A program made the position numbers and the translations under genes. The notes beneath the pieces are model-generated. The model made no database searches. It saw only the letters and a list, made by a program, of their open reading frames with translations, and was not told the origin of the DNA. Of a DNA stretch of 64,000 bases, positions 9,709 through 18,457 are shown piece after piece (position 1 is the stretch's first letter; the number at the start of each line of letters is the position of its first letter). This DNA comes from an uncultured Bacteroidales bacterium (GTDB lineage: Bacteria; Bacteroidota; Bacteroidia; Bacteroidales; Paludibacteraceae), in contig CAIUTB010000055.1 in assembly GCA_903901975.1 (NCBI GenBank), forward strand, positions 1 through 64,000, written 5' to 3'.

Positions 9709-9752
9709 CAACAACTAAAACCAAATTACTAACCCTTCTAAATCTAAAAATC

Positions 9753-10175
9753 ATGTCAGTTAACAAAGTAATCCTTGTTGGAAATGTGGGTAAAGACCCC
9801 GAAGTTCGTTATTTAGAAAAAAATGTTGCCGTAGCAAATTTCACCCTTGCAACAACTGAAAGAGCGTATAGCACGCAAAATGGAACTCAGGTTCCCGAAC
9901 GTACTGAATGGCACAATATTGTTGCCTGGAGAGGTTTGGCAGAATTGGCGGAAAAATACATCCGTAAAGGAGGTCAACTGTACATTGAAGGAAAAATTCA
10001 AACCCGCTCGTGGGAAAAAGAAGGCATAAAGCGGTATACTACTGAGATTTATGCCGATACTATTCAATTGCTTGGCAAAAAACCTGAATCAACAGAACAG
10101 TTAAGTTCTGTAGCCGCAGCACCTGTTGACACTATACAGGCACCACCACATGTTGAAGATGACCTTCCTTTTTGA
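9753..10175 (+). CDS. ssb: Single-stranded DNA-binding protein
   Basis: The 140-aa product has an OB fold starting [19 protein letters not shown], with [21 protein letters not shown], and the acidic C-terminal tail DDLPF. That tail is the docking peptide for replication and repair partners. An upstream in-frame start at 9678 would add 25 residues but lies inside the promoter, so I chose 9753. The linker is short (about 30 residues). Confidence 0.95.
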   Translation: MSVNKVILVGNVGKDPEVRYLEKNVAVANFTLATTERAYSTQNGTQVPERTEWHNIVAWRGLAELAEKYIRKGGQLYIEGKIQTRSWEKEGIKRYTTEIYADTIQLLGKKPESTEQLSSVAAAPVDTIQAPPHVEDDLPF

Positions 10176-10246
10176 TTTTATTAATCAAAGGATAATTAGC
10201 AATTTCCCTTTTTAAAATTTAAACTCTGACTTTTATTAGTCCTTTT

Positions 10247-10285
10247 AAAGACATATTTCAACAAAGAAATATGTCTTTTTTTTTG
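10247..10285 (+). terminator. Rho-independent terminator after ssb
   Basis: AAAGACATATTTC (10247-10259) pairs perfectly with GAAATATGTCTTT (10266-10278), followed by a T tract. Confidence 0.9.
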
Positions 10286-10372
10286 GATCTGAAAATTATA
10301 TATGCATTTTAGGTATTCAAAAGTCAGTTGTTGGCAAGGAGTGGTGCGATTGTCGTACAATTAGAAAAAACA

Positions 10373-10411
10373 AAAACGCTATTAATCTAAATATCAGATT
10401 AATAGCGTTTT
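10373..10411 (-). terminator. Terminator of the tRNA-Asp transcript
   Basis: A perfect 16-bp inverted repeat (10373-10388 with 10396-10411, 7-base loop) lies 6 bases beyond the tRNA 3' end. On the minus strand it is followed by a T-rich run. Confidence 0.75.
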
Positions 10412-10417
10412 ATATTG

Positions 10418-10491
10418 CGGTACGGACGGGACTCGAACCCGCGACCTCCGCCGTGACAGGGCGGCATTCTAACCAACTGAACTACCGAACC
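10418..10491 (-). tRNA. tRNA-Asp (GTC)
   Basis: Read on the minus strand, the 74-nt cloverleaf has anticodon loop CTGTCAC (anticodon GTC) on a CCGCC/GGCGG stem, D arm AGTTCAGTTGGTTAGAAT and T arm GCGGGTTCGAGTCCCGT. CCA is not encoded. The acceptor stem GGTTCGG/CCGTACC holds one U-U mismatch at pair 4-69; the other six pairs are Watson-Crick. Confidence 0.93.
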
Positions 10492-10528
10492 AGGTTAAAA
10501 ACTTGCTGCATTATTTTCAAATGCGGTG

Positions 10529-10558
10529 CAAAGATAAGGCAAATTTTCATTTCTACAA
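10529..10558 (-). promoter_or_regulatory. tRNA-Asp promoter (TTG-N19-TATCTTTG)
   Basis: On the minus strand TTG (10556-10558) is 19 bases from TATCTTTG (10529-10536), upstream of the tRNA. Confidence 0.65.
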
Positions 10559-10631
10559 TAGCTATCAGGTATTTTATGATAAATTTCAATTGAAATGATT
10601 TTGGCCAATATATGAGAAATCAGAAAATGAG

Positions 10632-11402
10632 TTATTTTTTCAATCTCTCCAACAATAATTTTACTCCTTTTTCAACATCAAGTGTTTCATTTAAAGCTTT
10701 AATAAAGGCGCTTCCAATAATGGCACCCGAAGAATAGTAGTTCACAATGTCAATAGTAGATTTGTTGGAAATACCGAAACCAATCAAGCGAGGATTTTTA
10801 AGGTTCATGGCATTGATACGGTTAAAATAGTCCACCTTATCGTCGAACGAACTTTGTGTGCCAGTTACTGCAGCAGACGAAACCATGTAGATAAATCCGT
10901 TAGTATTGCTGTCAATCATGCGGATACGTTTTTCAGAAGTTTCAGGTGTGATAAGGAAAATAAATTCCAGTCCGTAGCGCTCAGCAATTACTTTGTATTC
11001 GGCCAAAAAGTCGGACATGGGAAGGTCGGGAATAATCATTCCATCAACACCAACGCGATGGCATTCCTTGCAAAATGCTTCGAAACCAAATTGTATAATT
11101 GGATTGAGATAACCCATCATTAGCAATGGAATATGGATATGGGCACGCACTGATGTTAGTTGTGCGAATAGTTTGCGAATGCTCATACCGTTCTGTAGTG
11201 CTTGCTGACTACTATTCTGAATTACAATACCATCAGCCATTGGATCAGAAAAGGGTACACCTATTTCCACTAAATCCACTCCATTTATTTGCAGGCTTTG
11301 AAGCGTTGGCACGGTATCTTCCAATTTAGGAAAACCGGCAGTAAAATATACCGATAAGATATTCTCCTTTTTTTGTTCAAATAATTGATTTATTCTATTC
11401 AT
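10632..11402 (-). CDS. trpA: Tryptophan synthase alpha chain
   Basis: This enzyme cleaves indole-3-glycerol phosphate to indole and glyceraldehyde 3-phosphate, the last step of tryptophan synthesis, and works with TrpB. From MNRINQLFEQ it has 256 aa. The catalytic pair is visible in LVEIGVPFSDPMADG (Glu46, Asp57), and the phosphate-binding region in FGISNKS. An earlier in-frame ATG at 11432 adds 10 residues with no similarity to the family. It is the last gene of a trpC-trpF-trpA run; trpB is not in the window. Confidence 0.93.
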   Translation of the reverse strand: MNRINQLFEQKKENILSVYFTAGFPKLEDTVPTLQSLQINGVDLVEIGVPFSDPMADGIVIQNSSQQALQNGMSIRKLFAQLTSVRAHIHIPLLMMGYLNPIIQFGFEAFCKECHRVGVDGMIIPDLPMSDFLAEYKVIAERYGLEFIFLITPETSEKRIRMIDSNTNGFIYMVSSAAVTGTQSSFDDKVDYFNRINAMNLKNPRLIGFGISNKSTIDIVNYYSSGAIIGSAFIKALNETLDVEKGVKLLLERLKK

Positions 11403-11469
11403 GATTTTCTTTGACGATGGACGACAGACCACAGTCGACAGTCCTATATTTTTATAGTTTGATTAATTG

Positions 11470-11501
11470 CAGCTGAGCTAATAACGCCCGAAGGGCAAAT
11501 A
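11470..11501 (-). repeat. Intergenic mini-hairpin after trpF
   Basis: Right after the trpF stop the minus strand carries TGATATTTGCCCTTCGGGC and then GTTATTA. It is a GCCC-TTC-GGGC hairpin in an AT-rich frame, and a sister hairpin follows trpC (12182-12240). Confidence 0.5.
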
Positions 11502-12122
11502 TCATTTTTTTATTTCCTTCAAAAACCCTCTCAAGAAATCCACATTCTTCTCTCCCGGTTTCACTTCAAACATACTGTTCAGGTCTATACCGGCAAATTT
11601 CTGATGTTCAATTTTCAGAATAGCTTCTGCATCGTCGGCAGCAATGCCACCACTGAGTAAGAATGGCGTTTCGCCTACATATTCGTCCAGCATTCCCCAA
11701 TTAAACTTCAGGCCAGAGCCACCATAAGCGTCTGTTTTGGTGTCGAAAAGAAAATAATCACACGCTCCTTCGTAAGCCTTCGTCACTTTGAAATTATAAG
11801 CCTCAGCAATTGGGAAAGCCTTAATAACAATATAACCTGCCTTGCGAAGCTCCTTGCACATTTCCACCAATTCAGTTCCATGCAGTTGTACGCCATCAAG
11901 GTCGTACTTGGCAACTGTCGTCAGGATATTTTCCAGGTTTTCGTTCACAAATACGCCAATCTTCTTTATTGACTTGGGTAAAGCATTCAATGTGGCAATA
12001 TCCAGGTAATATGCAAAGCGAGGCGATTTCGGGTAGAAAATAAAACCCATAAAATCAGGCTGCAAATTGGCAATTTCACTTATGTTTTTTGGGATTTTCA
12101 TCCCGCAGATTTTGATTTTCAT
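11502..12122 (-). CDS. trpF: Phosphoribosylanthranilate isomerase
   Basis: It converts N-(5-phosphoribosyl)anthranilate to the CdRP intermediate. The 206 aa begin MKIKICGMKIP, which holds the general-base Cys6. The general-acid Asp and phosphate region is FLFDTKTDAYGGSGLKFNW. It is a TIM barrel of normal length. It lies between trpC and trpA with spacers of 114 and 99 bases that each contain a small hairpin. Confidence 0.93.
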   Translation of the reverse strand: MKIKICGMKIPKNISEIANLQPDFMGFIFYPKSPRFAYYLDIATLNALPKSIKKIGVFVNENLENILTTVAKYDLDGVQLHGTELVEMCKELRKAGYIVIKAFPIAEAYNFKVTKAYEGACDYFLFDTKTDAYGGSGLKFNWGMLDEYVGETPFLLSGGIAADDAEAILKIEHQKFAGIDLNSMFEVKPGEKNVDFLRGFLKEIKK

Positions 12123-12129
12123 TTAATAA

Positions 12130-12240
12130 AAGATATATACTTCGTTGATATGAATTTCATTGATATTACTCCCTTCTGTCGTGATATTTCAACGTAGTTA
12201 ATATCGTGCGAAGCACAAATTTCACGTAGTATAATATCAT
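12130..12240 (-). repeat. Intergenic mini-hairpin repeats after trpC
   Basis: The trpC-trpF spacer holds the hairpin GTGC-TTC-GCAC (12205-12215), the same TGATATT start and (A/G)ATATTA flank as the one after trpF, and repeated words such as ATATCA and ACGTTGA/ACGTGAA. It looks like a family of spacer repeats and not a single terminator, because trpF follows on the same strand. Confidence 0.45.
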
Positions 12241-13073
12241 TTCAGTCCTGTAATAAACCTCGCTAATGCCTCTGCCGGATTGTCTTCTTTCATAAAATTT
12301 TCACCCATCAGGAAACCTTTGTAACCCACTTTGCGAAGCTCTTTTACTGTTTCGGGTTTGGAAATTCCGCTTTCGCTTACTTTGACAAATTTGTCGGGTA
12401 TCAACGCAACCAGATCAAACGAAGTCTGAATGCTTTGTTCAAATGTTTTCAAGTTGCGATTATTTACACCCAACATATCAATAAAATCATTGGCATGTGC
12501 AATTTCTTCGGCATTATGTATTTCGAGCAACACTTCCAAACCAAGTTCATGGGCTTTTTGAGCGAGCATATGAGTATCTTCAACAGTCAGTGCTGCAGCT
12601 ATTAATAGCACAACATCAGCTCCCATTGCTTTTGCCTCGTAAAGTTGGTATTCGTCTATCACAAAGTCCTTACGCAACACCGGGCAAGCAATAAATTGCC
12701 GTGCTGCCATAAAATCCATTGATGTGCCACCAAAAAAATCTAAATCAGTTAGTATGGAAATTCCGGAAGCACCGGCATCATTATATCCTGAAGTCACCTG
12801 AATCACATCGGCTTCTTCATGAATCCAACCCAAGGAAGGGGATTTACGTTTAAATTCGGAGATTATTCCTGTTTCCGAATTCAATAAGCTTTGCTTCATC
12901 GACAAGCATTTGCGGGAAAAAGCAGGTGCATTTTGGAGAACAAAAACAGGTGTTGAAAGTTTGCGGGAAGCTACTTCAATGGCTTTGGAGGCTAATATTG
13001 TAGTGAGAATATTAGCATTATGTCCTAAAGTGGCGTGAGAATTACTTTCGTCTCCTGAGATTTTATCTGACAT
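12237..13073 (-). CDS. trpC: Indole-3-glycerol phosphate synthase
   Basis: It closes the indole ring from CdRP. The 278-aa TIM barrel shows ISEFKRKSPS with the catalytic Lys, VLRKDFVIDEYQLYEA, LLEIHN, LGVNNRNLKTF and VSESGI. It has about 20 extra N-terminal residues (MSDKISGDESNSH) before the usual NILTTILASK start; no other ATG fits, so the start is kept. It begins 51 bases after lepA with no clear promoter in the gap and may be read from lepA. Confidence 0.93.
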   Translation of the reverse strand: MSDKISGDESNSHATLGHNANILTTILASKAIEVASRKLSTPVFVLQNAPAFSRKCLSMKQSLLNSETGIISEFKRKSPSLGWIHEEADVIQVTSGYNDAGASGISILTDLDFFGGTSMDFMAARQFIACPVLRKDFVIDEYQLYEAKAMGADVVLLIAAALTVEDTHMLAQKAHELGLEVLLEIHNAEEIAHANDFIDMLGVNNRNLKTFEQSIQTSFDLVALIPDKFVKVSESGISKPETVKELRKVGYKGFLMGENFMKEDNPAEALARFITGLK

Positions 13074-13124
13074 ATCAAAAAATAAAAGTTGGCCTATATA
13101 TTGTTGCGCTAAATTGGTTGTTTA

Positions 13125-14912
13125 TTAATCAAGTTTTAAAACTTCCAAAAATGCTTTCTGCGGAACTTCCACATTACCGATTTGTTTCATGCGTTTTTTT
13201 CCTTTCTTCTGTTTTTCAAGAAGTTTACGTTTTCGACTAATATCGCCACCATAACATTTGGCAGTAACATCTTTACGAACGGCTTTAATGGTTTCACGTG
13301 AAATGATTTTTGCTCCGATAGCTGCTTGTACGGCAATGTCAAATTGCTGACGTGGAATTAATTCTTTTAGTTTTTCGCACATCCGTTTTCCCAGAGATAC
13401 AGCATTATCCACATGAATCAGGCACGAAAGCGCATCCACCATCTCACCATTGAGCAGAATATCCAGACGGATAAGTTTCGATGGACGAAATCCGTTCATG
13501 TGATAATCGAATGAAGCATAGCCCTTTGAAATACTTTTTAAGCGGTCATAAAAGTCGAAAACAATTTCTCCTAGTGGCAAGTCATAAATCAACTCCATGC
13601 GATTACCGGAAATATAATTTTGTTTTACCAGTTCACCCCGTTTACCTAGGCAAAGTGTCATAATCTGGCCAATATAATCGGTGCGGGTAATAATGGAAGC
13701 GCGGATAAAAGGCTCTTCAATACGGTCGATAGACATAATATCAGGCAATCCGGATGGATTATGAACCTCAATCAACTCACCTTTGTTTGTTATTACTTTG
13801 TATGACACATTGGGCACGGTTGTAATTACATTCATATCAAACTCCCGGTCGAGTCGTTCCTGAATAATTTCCATGTGTAGCATACCCAGAAATCCGCAAC
13901 GAAAACCAAAGCCGAGTGCCACCGACGATTCTGCTTCAAAAGTCAGGGATGCATCATTTAATTGCAATTTTTCAATTGAATTTCTCAAATCTTCAAAGTC
14001 TTCTGTTTCAATGGGGTAAACACCGGCAAAAACCATTGGTTTTACTTCCTGGAATCCCTCAATATGGCTTGCGCAAGGGCGTTTAACATGCGTAATGGTA
14101 TCACCTACTTTTACTTCCTTCGATGTTTTGATACCCGAAATAATATAACCCACATTTCCGGCACTCAATGTTTTGGTTGGTGACATTTCCAGTTTCAAAA
14201 TACCGATTTCTTCTGCGTTATACTCTTTCTCTGTGTTGACAAACTTCACCAAATCACCTTTGTTGATAGTCCCGTTCACAATTTTGAAATAGGCAATAAT
14301 ACCGCGGAATGAATTGAAAACAGAGTCGAAAATAAGACACTGCAAAGGTGCTTCAGGGTTGCCCTTTGGTGCAGGAACTCGTGTCACGATAGCCTCGAGA
14401 ATATCCATAACACCCATACCGGTTTTACCGCTGGCACGCATAATTTCCTCCGGTTTACAGCCCAACAATTCCACAATCTGATCTTCCACTTCCTCGGGCA
14501 TGGCATTATCCATGTCCATTTTATTCATTATGGGGATAATTTCCAAATCGTGCTCAATAGCCATATATAAATTGGAAATAGTCTGAGCCTGAATACCTTG
14601 TGTTGCGTCCACTATGAGTAAAGCCCCTTCACAGGCAGCAATAGAACGTGAAACTTCGTACGAAAAATCAACGTGTCCGGGCGTGTCAATCAGGTTGAAA
14701 ATATATTCCTCGCCATTCAGCTTGTAGTTCATCTGTATGGCGTGACTTTTAATAGTAATGCCACGCTCACGCTCCAACTCCATGTTATCAAGTACCTGAG
14801 CCTGCATTTCCTTACCGGCCACGGTGTTGGTATATTCTAAAAGTCGGTCGGCTAAAGTACTTTTCCCGTGGTCAATGTGGGCAATAATACAGAAATTGCG
14901 GATATTGTTCAT
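13125..14912 (-). CDS. lepA: Elongation factor 4 (LepA GTPase)
   Basis: This ribosome-associated GTPase is thought to remobilise stalled ribosomes or act in 30S maturation. The 595 aa start with [19 protein letters not shown] (P-loop at residues 11-18), then DTPGHVDF and NKMD. Domains II, III and V and the LepA-specific C-terminal domain ([20 protein letters not shown]) follow. Length is standard. Confidence 0.97.
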   Translation of the reverse strand: MNNIRNFCIIAHIDHGKSTLADRLLEYTNTVAGKEMQAQVLDNMELERERGITIKSHAIQMNYKLNGEEYIFNLIDTPGHVDFSYEVSRSIAACEGALLIVDATQGIQAQTISNLYMAIEHDLEIIPIMNKMDMDNAMPEEVEDQIVELLGCKPEEIMRASGKTGMGVMDILEAIVTRVPAPKGNPEAPLQCLIFDSVFNSFRGIIAYFKIVNGTINKGDLVKFVNTEKEYNAEEIGILKLEMSPTKTLSAGNVGYIISGIKTSKEVKVGDTITHVKRPCASHIEGFQEVKPMVFAGVYPIETEDFEDLRNSIEKLQLNDASLTFEAESSVALGFGFRCGFLGMLHMEIIQERLDREFDMNVITTVPNVSYKVITNKGELIEVHNPSGLPDIMSIDRIEEPFIRASIITRTDYIGQIMTLCLGKRGELVKQNYISGNRMELIYDLPLGEIVFDFYDRLKSISKGYASFDYHMNGFRPSKLIRLDILLNGEMVDALSCLIHVDNAVSLGKRMCEKLKELIPRQQFDIAVQAAIGAKIISRETIKAVRKDVTAKCYGGDISRKRKLLEKQKKGKKRMKQIGNVEVPQKAFLEVLKLD

Positions 14913-14944
14913 TCCTAATGTTCTTCAAATGTTGGTTTGGTCTG

Positions 14945-14952
14945 CAAAAGTA
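14945..14952 (-). promoter_or_regulatory. -7 element for lepA
   Basis: TACTTTTG on the minus strand, 33 bases upstream of the lepA ATG, fits TAnnTTTG. Confidence 0.5.
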
Positions 14953-15001
14953 CAAAAAAAACATCAATTATAAAGATGGGTGCTGATTCAAAATTGGTTA
15001 C

Positions 15002-15032
15002 AAAAAAATCCCCGACAAACTAATGCCGGGGA
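15002..15032 (-). terminator. Terminator of the DUF1501/PPC operon
   Basis: On the minus strand TCCCCG and CGGGGA pair around a 12-base loop and are followed by a run of seven T. It lies 16 bases after the last gene of the operon. Confidence 0.7.
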
Positions 15033-15047
15033 ATTGAGATAGTATTT

Positions 15048-17171
15048 TCAATCCCTCGTTATCATGATTAATGGACTCATTTCACGGTATGCAGCATTTT
15101 CAAGGATTCGTTTTCCCCGTTTATCGATTTCGCCACTCACAGTCCCGACAATAGCGATTCCGTATTTAATCTTCTTTTGCTTTAAAACATCACGAGACCG
15201 CACTGAAATTGTCAGCGTTTTCTCTGTTTCGCCGGGGAAAACTTTTACTGCATCCATCACTATGTTTCTATTTTTTGGATAAACCGATAATTCAATCGTT
15301 TCTTTGAAATCAGGATTTCGCTTGATTCTGACAGGTATCGAGATAGTTGTATCACCTTCGGCAAAAGATATCTGGTACTCGCTACCGTTATACAAATGTC
15401 CGGGGAATTCAATTCTGAAAGGTGCTTTGGGTGTAACTTCAAGTGAAAAACCGGCTGCCGGGATATTGTGATGATAATAAAAAGCCTGCATCATTTCGTC
15501 GGCTGCAACAGCATTCTGGGATTTACCATCGGATTGATTTTTAGAGTCGAATAACGAGGCTGAAAGTTTCAAATCGTAGTTTCCTTCACGACTACCTTCG
15601 GGAATAGTGACCGAAACTTCTTTCTTTTTTGATCCGGAAAATAATTTCAAATTACTTAGTTTTGTGCCAAATGGCAAACCGCTAAGATTTAATTCAATGG
15701 GTTTATTCAATTTTTCTTTGGAATTTATAGTTACCGTGAAAATTGAAGTCCCGCCACGAGGCACTGAAAGAGTGGCCGGAGAAACAAACACTTCAAACGG
15801 CAGCGTGACTTTCTTTTTTTCAAGCACATAGAAATAATCGCTGCCCCTGTTGTCCAGCACATCTTCAACCTGCAGGTAATATCTACCCGTTATTTTAAAT
15901 GTATAGGTTAGTTGCGGGTCGGCATGAAAAGTCATTAAACCCTGCATGTCATCTTCCAAATCGTCAGCCTCGGCAAGCTGCTTACCAAACTCATCAAACA
16001 AGCGTAACCTACCATCGAGCAACGACCCAATTCTGCGTGCCATCACTACAAAAGTCACAGTTTCATTCGCATCAGCCAGATAGAGGTATTGCTTCGAACG
16101 GTTTTTTAAATCGAGCGTATCGAAAATCACCTGATTATCGTTAATCTGCAACTTGGTTTTTTCATTCAGCAGCAAATTGGTTGATTTACTTACTCCCCAA
16201 AATGGTACAGAATTCGAGATTTCAGCGTTCAGGCCAATAGCTTTCACTGTATTATAACCTTCATTTTCGGGTTTAAAACTCAATTTATTGGATTTCAGAT
16301 TAACTCCGGTAAATGTAAGTTCTGTTTTTTTTCCAACTTTTCCGGCTGCAGGATAAACCGATTGAACAAACGGAATTTCGCCCAGTTCGATGCGATAAGT
16401 AAAATCTTCCCGACCCCGATAGATAGCATCGTGAATTGACAAAGTATAGGTATCATTTTCAGGTACTTTCAGAATAATCGTTGGGTCAACATTATACCGA
16501 AAATCATCGCAGTAAGCCACTTCCTTTCCTTTAATGTTTTTCAGGCTGATAACCGACTGAAACCAACCCGGCACCGCATCGGCAATAAACGGAACAAGTG
16601 CACGGGCTTTAACCGAAGCCACCAGCGTTATCCCTTTTTCAGCCCTGAAACTAAAATAATCGGTTTCGCCCGGCAAAATCTGACCACATAAAACGGCTGG
16701 TAATTTTTCTACAAAATTGGGATTAATGATGAGTGTAGAAACGCCTGTTTCTGTTACATTGGGATATTGACCTACTTCAAAATTCAGTTTGTTTGAAATT
16801 CCAACAGGCGATTGCAAACGTAAATCACGCAAGCCCGGTTCAGCATTCTTATCAATTGTTATGCGGATATTGAGCTGGTCGGCAAGTTGTGGACTGCTTT
16901 GGTCATCAAGTTTGCGGAATTTTTTCTTTTTGAACGAAGTTTGCTCCTCTTCTGTTGGTTTGATTATTTCAGCCTTCACCCCTCTTCCACTCACTATGAC
17001 GCTCGTAGCTTTATTCACATTCAACCCTCCAACAACGAGTTCAGCAGTCGCACCACGTTCTGCTCCAGCAGGATAGATATAGCCGACTGACATTTTTTGA
17101 GCCTGAATGCTTGTTGCTGAAATGAGTATTACTAATAACAAGCTTCTGATTTTCAACATATTTCGTATCAT
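15048..17171 (-). CDS. Secreted Ig-like/PPC-domain protein of a planctomycete-type cassette
   Basis: The 707-aa product has a signal peptide (LLLVILISATSIQAQ). The early strand GYIYPAGAERGATAELVVGG and later VQSVYPAAGKVGKKTELTFTG look like TIG/IPT-type Ig domains that begin with a pro-gly turn. Between them lies a PPC-type beta sandwich (DYFSFRAEKGITLVASVKAR ... DTYTLSIHDAIYRGREDF). Large secreted proteins of this type accompany DUF1501 and DUF1549/1553 genes in Planctomycetes. Function is unknown; surface or periplasmic binding is likely. It starts only 2 bases after the DUF1501 stop, so the two are translationally close. Confidence 0.75.
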   Translation of the reverse strand: MIRNMLKIRSLLLVILISATSIQAQKMSVGYIYPAGAERGATAELVVGGLNVNKATSVIVSGRGVKAEIIKPTEEEQTSFKKKKFRKLDDQSSPQLADQLNIRITIDKNAEPGLRDLRLQSPVGISNKLNFEVGQYPNVTETGVSTLIINPNFVEKLPAVLCGQILPGETDYFSFRAEKGITLVASVKARALVPFIADAVPGWFQSVISLKNIKGKEVAYCDDFRYNVDPTIILKVPENDTYTLSIHDAIYRGREDFTYRIELGEIPFVQSVYPAAGKVGKKTELTFTGVNLKSNKLSFKPENEGYNTVKAIGLNAEISNSVPFWGVSKSTNLLLNEKTKLQINDNQVIFDTLDLKNRSKQYLYLADANETVTFVVMARRIGSLLDGRLRLFDEFGKQLAEADDLEDDMQGLMTFHADPQLTYTFKITGRYYLQVEDVLDNRGSDYFYVLEKKKVTLPFEVFVSPATLSVPRGGTSIFTVTINSKEKLNKPIELNLSGLPFGTKLSNLKLFSGSKKKEVSVTIPEGSREGNYDLKLSASLFDSKNQSDGKSQNAVAADEMMQAFYYHHNIPAAGFSLEVTPKAPFRIEFPGHLYNGSEYQISFAEGDTTISIPVRIKRNPDFKETIELSVYPKNRNIVMDAVKVFPGETEKTLTISVRSRDVLKQKKIKYGIAIVGTVSGEIDKRGKRILENAAYREMSPLIMITRD

Positions 17172-17173
17172 AC

Positions 17174-18445
17174 TTATTTCTTTATCAGTTCAAGCAGCAA
17201 ACCATTACTCTGACCGTTTTTACCCAGTGATGGCAACATCGGCAAATTTCCTTCAATCGTGTGTGGCAACGTGCCATAAGGATCAATGCCCATCAGTGTA
17301 TAAACCGTACCAATAAGATCGCAGGGATACACTTTTCGTTCCACGATATTCTCGCCGGTAGCATCCGTTTTGCCCACAACTTTACCGGGAATAAAACCAC
17401 CACCGGCAACCAGATACGAAAATGCAGTTCCAAAATGGCTACGACCACCGTTCCAGGGAGCTTCCCACAAAACACGTGGTGTACGACCAAATTCACCTCC
17501 ACACATTACTATGGTATTCTTCAAAAGACCTTTTTCATCCAAATCGGTCAACAACGCCCATAAGGCTTTGTCTAGCTCGGGAAGCATTTGATTCATTTTC
17601 TGGAAATGGACCTTGTGTGTATCCCAACCTGTAGTGCGAACATTGATTACATGTACACCCGCCTCAACCAATCTGCGTGCCACCAAACAGGATTGCCCCA
17701 GTCGGTTGACACCGTATTTTTCCCGCATTTCGCTGGTTTCGTTCTTCAGATTAAAAAATTCCTTCAGTTTTCCACTAATCAATTCTACATTTTGAGTCCT
17801 GAGCGATTGAACGGTCGCTGCATCTACCTCGTGCATTCTGTCTTTATTCAGCGTTTCAAAACTGGCAAGCAAATTCATTCTTTCTTTGAACTTATCAGCT
17901 GGGACATAGGTATTAACCAGACCTTCCACCTCAAAAATATCCTTTTCGGGCATGCCCTTGGTGTCGAACGATTTGAAAGAATTTCCCAGAAAACCACCCT
18001 CGTTGAAACGCGTATTAGCTCCTACAACCGAAATGTATAGAGGAAGAATTCCTTTGTATGAATCTTTCAATTTATACGAAATGGCAGCTCCGAATGACGG
18101 ATAAACCACTGAGCCACCACTCTGGTCACCTGTAATCATGGCATAATGTCCGGTTTCGTGACCATTGAAACCATGTGTCATGCTTCGAATCAGGCTGAAT
18201 TTGTCGGCAATTTTAGCAAGTAAGGTGAACTTTTCGCCAAGCACTATTTCTGGCACATTCGTTTGTTGCACGTTTTTATAATTCCCGTAAATGTCGCGCG
18301 AAGATTCCGGTTTCGGGTCAAAAGTATCGGTTTGCGATGGTCCGCCATCCAGATAAATCAGAATAACTGATTTTGCCTGTTGTGCTGTCAATGAACTTAT
18401 TAGCAGCATAAAAAGTGTGATACTCAGAATTTTTATTTTGTGCAT
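17174..18445 (-). CDS. DUF1501 family secreted protein
   Basis: The 423-aa product has a signal peptide ending LTAQQAK, then VILIYLDGGPSQTDTFDPKP. This is the DUF1501 signature, in which a metal-site-like segment resembles sulfatase/phosphatase folds. SLIRSMTHGFNGHETGHYAM, NVRTTGWDTH and VMCGGEFGRTPR also match. DUF1501 proteins are widespread in Planctomycetes and scattered in Bacteroidota; the reaction is not established. It follows the DUF1549/1553 gene by 12 bases. Confidence 0.85.
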   Translation of the reverse strand: MHKIKILSITLFMLLISSLTAQQAKSVILIYLDGGPSQTDTFDPKPESSRDIYGNYKNVQQTNVPEIVLGEKFTLLAKIADKFSLIRSMTHGFNGHETGHYAMITGDQSGGSVVYPSFGAAISYKLKDSYKGILPLYISVVGANTRFNEGGFLGNSFKSFDTKGMPEKDIFEVEGLVNTYVPADKFKERMNLLASFETLNKDRMHEVDAATVQSLRTQNVELISGKLKEFFNLKNETSEMREKYGVNRLGQSCLVARRLVEAGVHVINVRTTGWDTHKVHFQKMNQMLPELDKALWALLTDLDEKGLLKNTIVMCGGEFGRTPRVLWEAPWNGGRSHFGTAFSYLVAGGGFIPGKVVGKTDATGENIVERKVYPCDLIGTVYTLMGIDPYGTLPHTIEGNLPMLPSLGKNGQSNGLLLELIKK

Positions 18446-18457
18446 AATAAGTCCCGT

